Source: Hyphomonadaceae bacterium (lineage in GTDB: Bacteria; Pseudomonadota; Alphaproteobacteria; Caulobacterales; Aquidulcibacteraceae). From it: a DNA stretch of 6,195 bases. The translations under genes and the position numbers were made by a program. This document shows, in pieces, positions 5,702-6,195 of the stretch. The notes under the pieces are model-generated. The model saw only the letters and a program-made list of their open reading frames with translations. It searched no databases and was not told the DNA's origin. The number at the start of each line of letters is the position of its first letter. Position 1 is the stretch's first letter. The DNA lies in assembly GCA_003526465.1 (NCBI GenBank), contig DPWD01000192.1:1-6195 (forward strand), given 5' to 3'.

Positions 5702-5855
5702 GACGACACATGCGTTCGAACATGTCGTCGACACCGACACGTCGTCACGGATATGTCGTCATATGATGATTTTGGCGACACATCAAGTTGAACATGTCTC
5801 CGCCGGCGACATGTTTCGCCCTATATGCGCACGAAATCTGATTTTGTAGACATGT
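5702..5855. repeat. Cluster of about eight ACATGTCGYC-type sites in the fic-leuS intergenic region
   Basis: Copies in the plus orientation are ACATGTCGTC (5720-5729), ACACGTCGTC (5737-5746), ATATGTCGTC (5751-5760) and ACATGTCTCC (5792-5801). Copies in the minus orientation are GACGACACAT (5702-5711), GGCGACACAT (5774-5783), GGCGACATGT (5805-5814) and GTAGACATGT (5846-5855). ACATGT occurs four times exactly and the 9-mer GAACATGTC twice (5718, 5790). AACATGTC (5791-5798) and GACATGTT (5808-5815) form a perfect inverted repeat with a 9-nt spacer, and GGCGA/TCGCC (5805-5820) a nested one. Copies cover the predicted fic promoter, fitting operators for a repressor or activator. A decayed insertion-sequence end with repeated transposase sites is an alternative; no transposase is present. 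Confidence 0.6.
5758..5786 (-). promoter_or_regulatory. Predicted sigma-70-like promoter for fic-yggS-response regulator
   Basis: On the minus strand, TTGATG (5786-5781) and TATGAC (5763-5758) are separated by exactly 17 nt. They match the -35 and -10 consensus at 4 of 6 positions each. Transcription would start near 5751, leaving a leader of about 110 nt to ATG 5642. The GGCGACACAT copy (5774-5783) overlaps the -35 and ATATGTCGTC (5751-5760) overlaps the -10. Confidence 0.5.
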
Positions 5856-5904
5856 TAGACTCGGCGGCGCCAAGACGGACGGGCTTGCCACCCTCCCGGC
5901 AGCC

Positions 5905-5934
5905 TTGACCGCATTTACCTTTCGCGCTCATTAC
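5905..5934 (+). promoter_or_regulatory. Possible leuS promoter
   Basis: TTGACC at 5905-5910 is a good -35 match. The -10 is poor: CATTAC (5929-5934) at 18-nt spacing, or GCTCATTA (5926-5933) if the alphaproteobacterial GCTANAWC-type element is used. The position, about 50-80 nt before ATG 5984, is sensible. Confidence 0.3.
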
Positions 5935-5983
5935 GCGCGACACTCACAGCCGCGCCCCTGCTGGCCAACGAGATCCCCTCCCG

Positions 5984-6195
5984 ATGCCGACCGACCATCC
6001 CGCCGCTCCGGCCGCCGCTCCGGACCACACACCCGAGCGCTCCACCGAGCGCTACAACGCCGCCGACCGTGAGGCACACTGGCAGGCGATGTGGGCCGAG
6101 CGCGACATCTTCCGCGCGGACAATAATTCGACCAGGCCGAAGTGCTACGTGCTGGAGATGTTCCCCTATCCCTCCGGGCGCATCCACATGGGCCA
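5984..6195 (+). CDS. leuS: Leucyl-tRNA synthetase, N-terminal part (3' truncated by window)
   Basis: Charges tRNA-Leu with leucine in the cytoplasm; class I aminoacyl-tRNA synthetase. Seventy codons are visible. After a Pro/Ala-rich start of about 20 residues come [19 protein letters not shown] and then [17 protein letters not shown], the signature opening of the Rossmann catalytic domain. HMGH is the HIGH-type ATP-binding motif, its last His lying at the window edge. ATG 5984 is the best start because the family's RYN segment follows within about 25 residues; no clear Shine-Dalgarno precedes it. The frame is open to the end of the window, and most of the roughly 850-residue protein lies beyond. 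It is divergent from fic across about 340 bp. No frameshift or unusual residue is visible. Confidence 0.97.
   Translation, partial: MPTDHPAAPAAAPDHTPERSTERYNAADREAHWQAMWAERDIFRADNNSTRPKCYVLEMFPYPSGRIHMG

Noticed and set aside
5714..5729. LexA-type SOS box around GTTCGAACATGTCGTC
   Set aside because: It matches neither the alphaproteobacterial GTTC-N7-GTTC form nor the GAAC-N4-GTTC form in the second half-site.
5307..5849. Plus-strand 180-aa ORF antisense to the fic 5' end, running into the motif cluster
   Set aside because: Mostly a shadow of fic; the part in the intergenic region has no recognisable domain.
5702..5855. CRISPR array
   Set aside because: Units are only about 10 bp, in mixed orientation and at variable spacing, with no spacers of regular length.

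Overview
The window looks like chromosomal DNA of a GC-rich alphaproteobacterium. The XerC C-terminus (ending in AHPRA), the LeuRS N-terminus, the Fic protein and the YggS sequence all read like alphaproteobacterial versions of these families. That assignment is from memory of the families; no search was run, and no genus is claimed. No RNA gene, CRISPR array or intact mobile element is visible.

Layout, left half. The window opens inside the 3' end of xerC (+, ends 272). Next is a very basic histone H1-like protein (+, 490-711), followed at once by a strong intrinsic terminator (723-757). A spacer of about 300 bp carries two sets of short repeats and leads into an orphan Rieske-type oxygenase alpha subunit (+, 1010-2125). 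A weakly coding stretch (2126-2460) follows, then a small multi-pass membrane protein of unknown function (+, 2461-3006) with noticeably lower GC than its neighbours. A tiny ORF may overlap its stop codon.

Layout, right half. A compact minus-strand gene set faces the left half convergently. In transcription order it is a class II Fic AMP-transferase (5642-4515), yggS/PLPBP (4506-3844, 8 nt after fic) and an OmpR-type response regulator (3806-3114, 37 nt after yggS). At the right edge leuS starts divergently (+, from 5984) and runs off the window.

The most interesting segment is the fic-leuS intergenic region. At 5702-5855 it holds about eight copies, in both orientations, of a motif close to ACATGTCGYC. 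Two of them sit on the -35 and -10 hexamers of a good sigma-70-like promoter that points into fic. This looks like a multi-operator control region for the fic-yggS-response regulator unit. A decayed insertion-sequence end with repeated transposase-binding sites is the main alternative.

Functionally, most genes are housekeeping (chromosome dimer resolution, leucyl-tRNA charging, PLP homeostasis, nucleoid condensation). The Fic protein, the Rieske oxygenase and the membrane protein look like accessory insertions among them.
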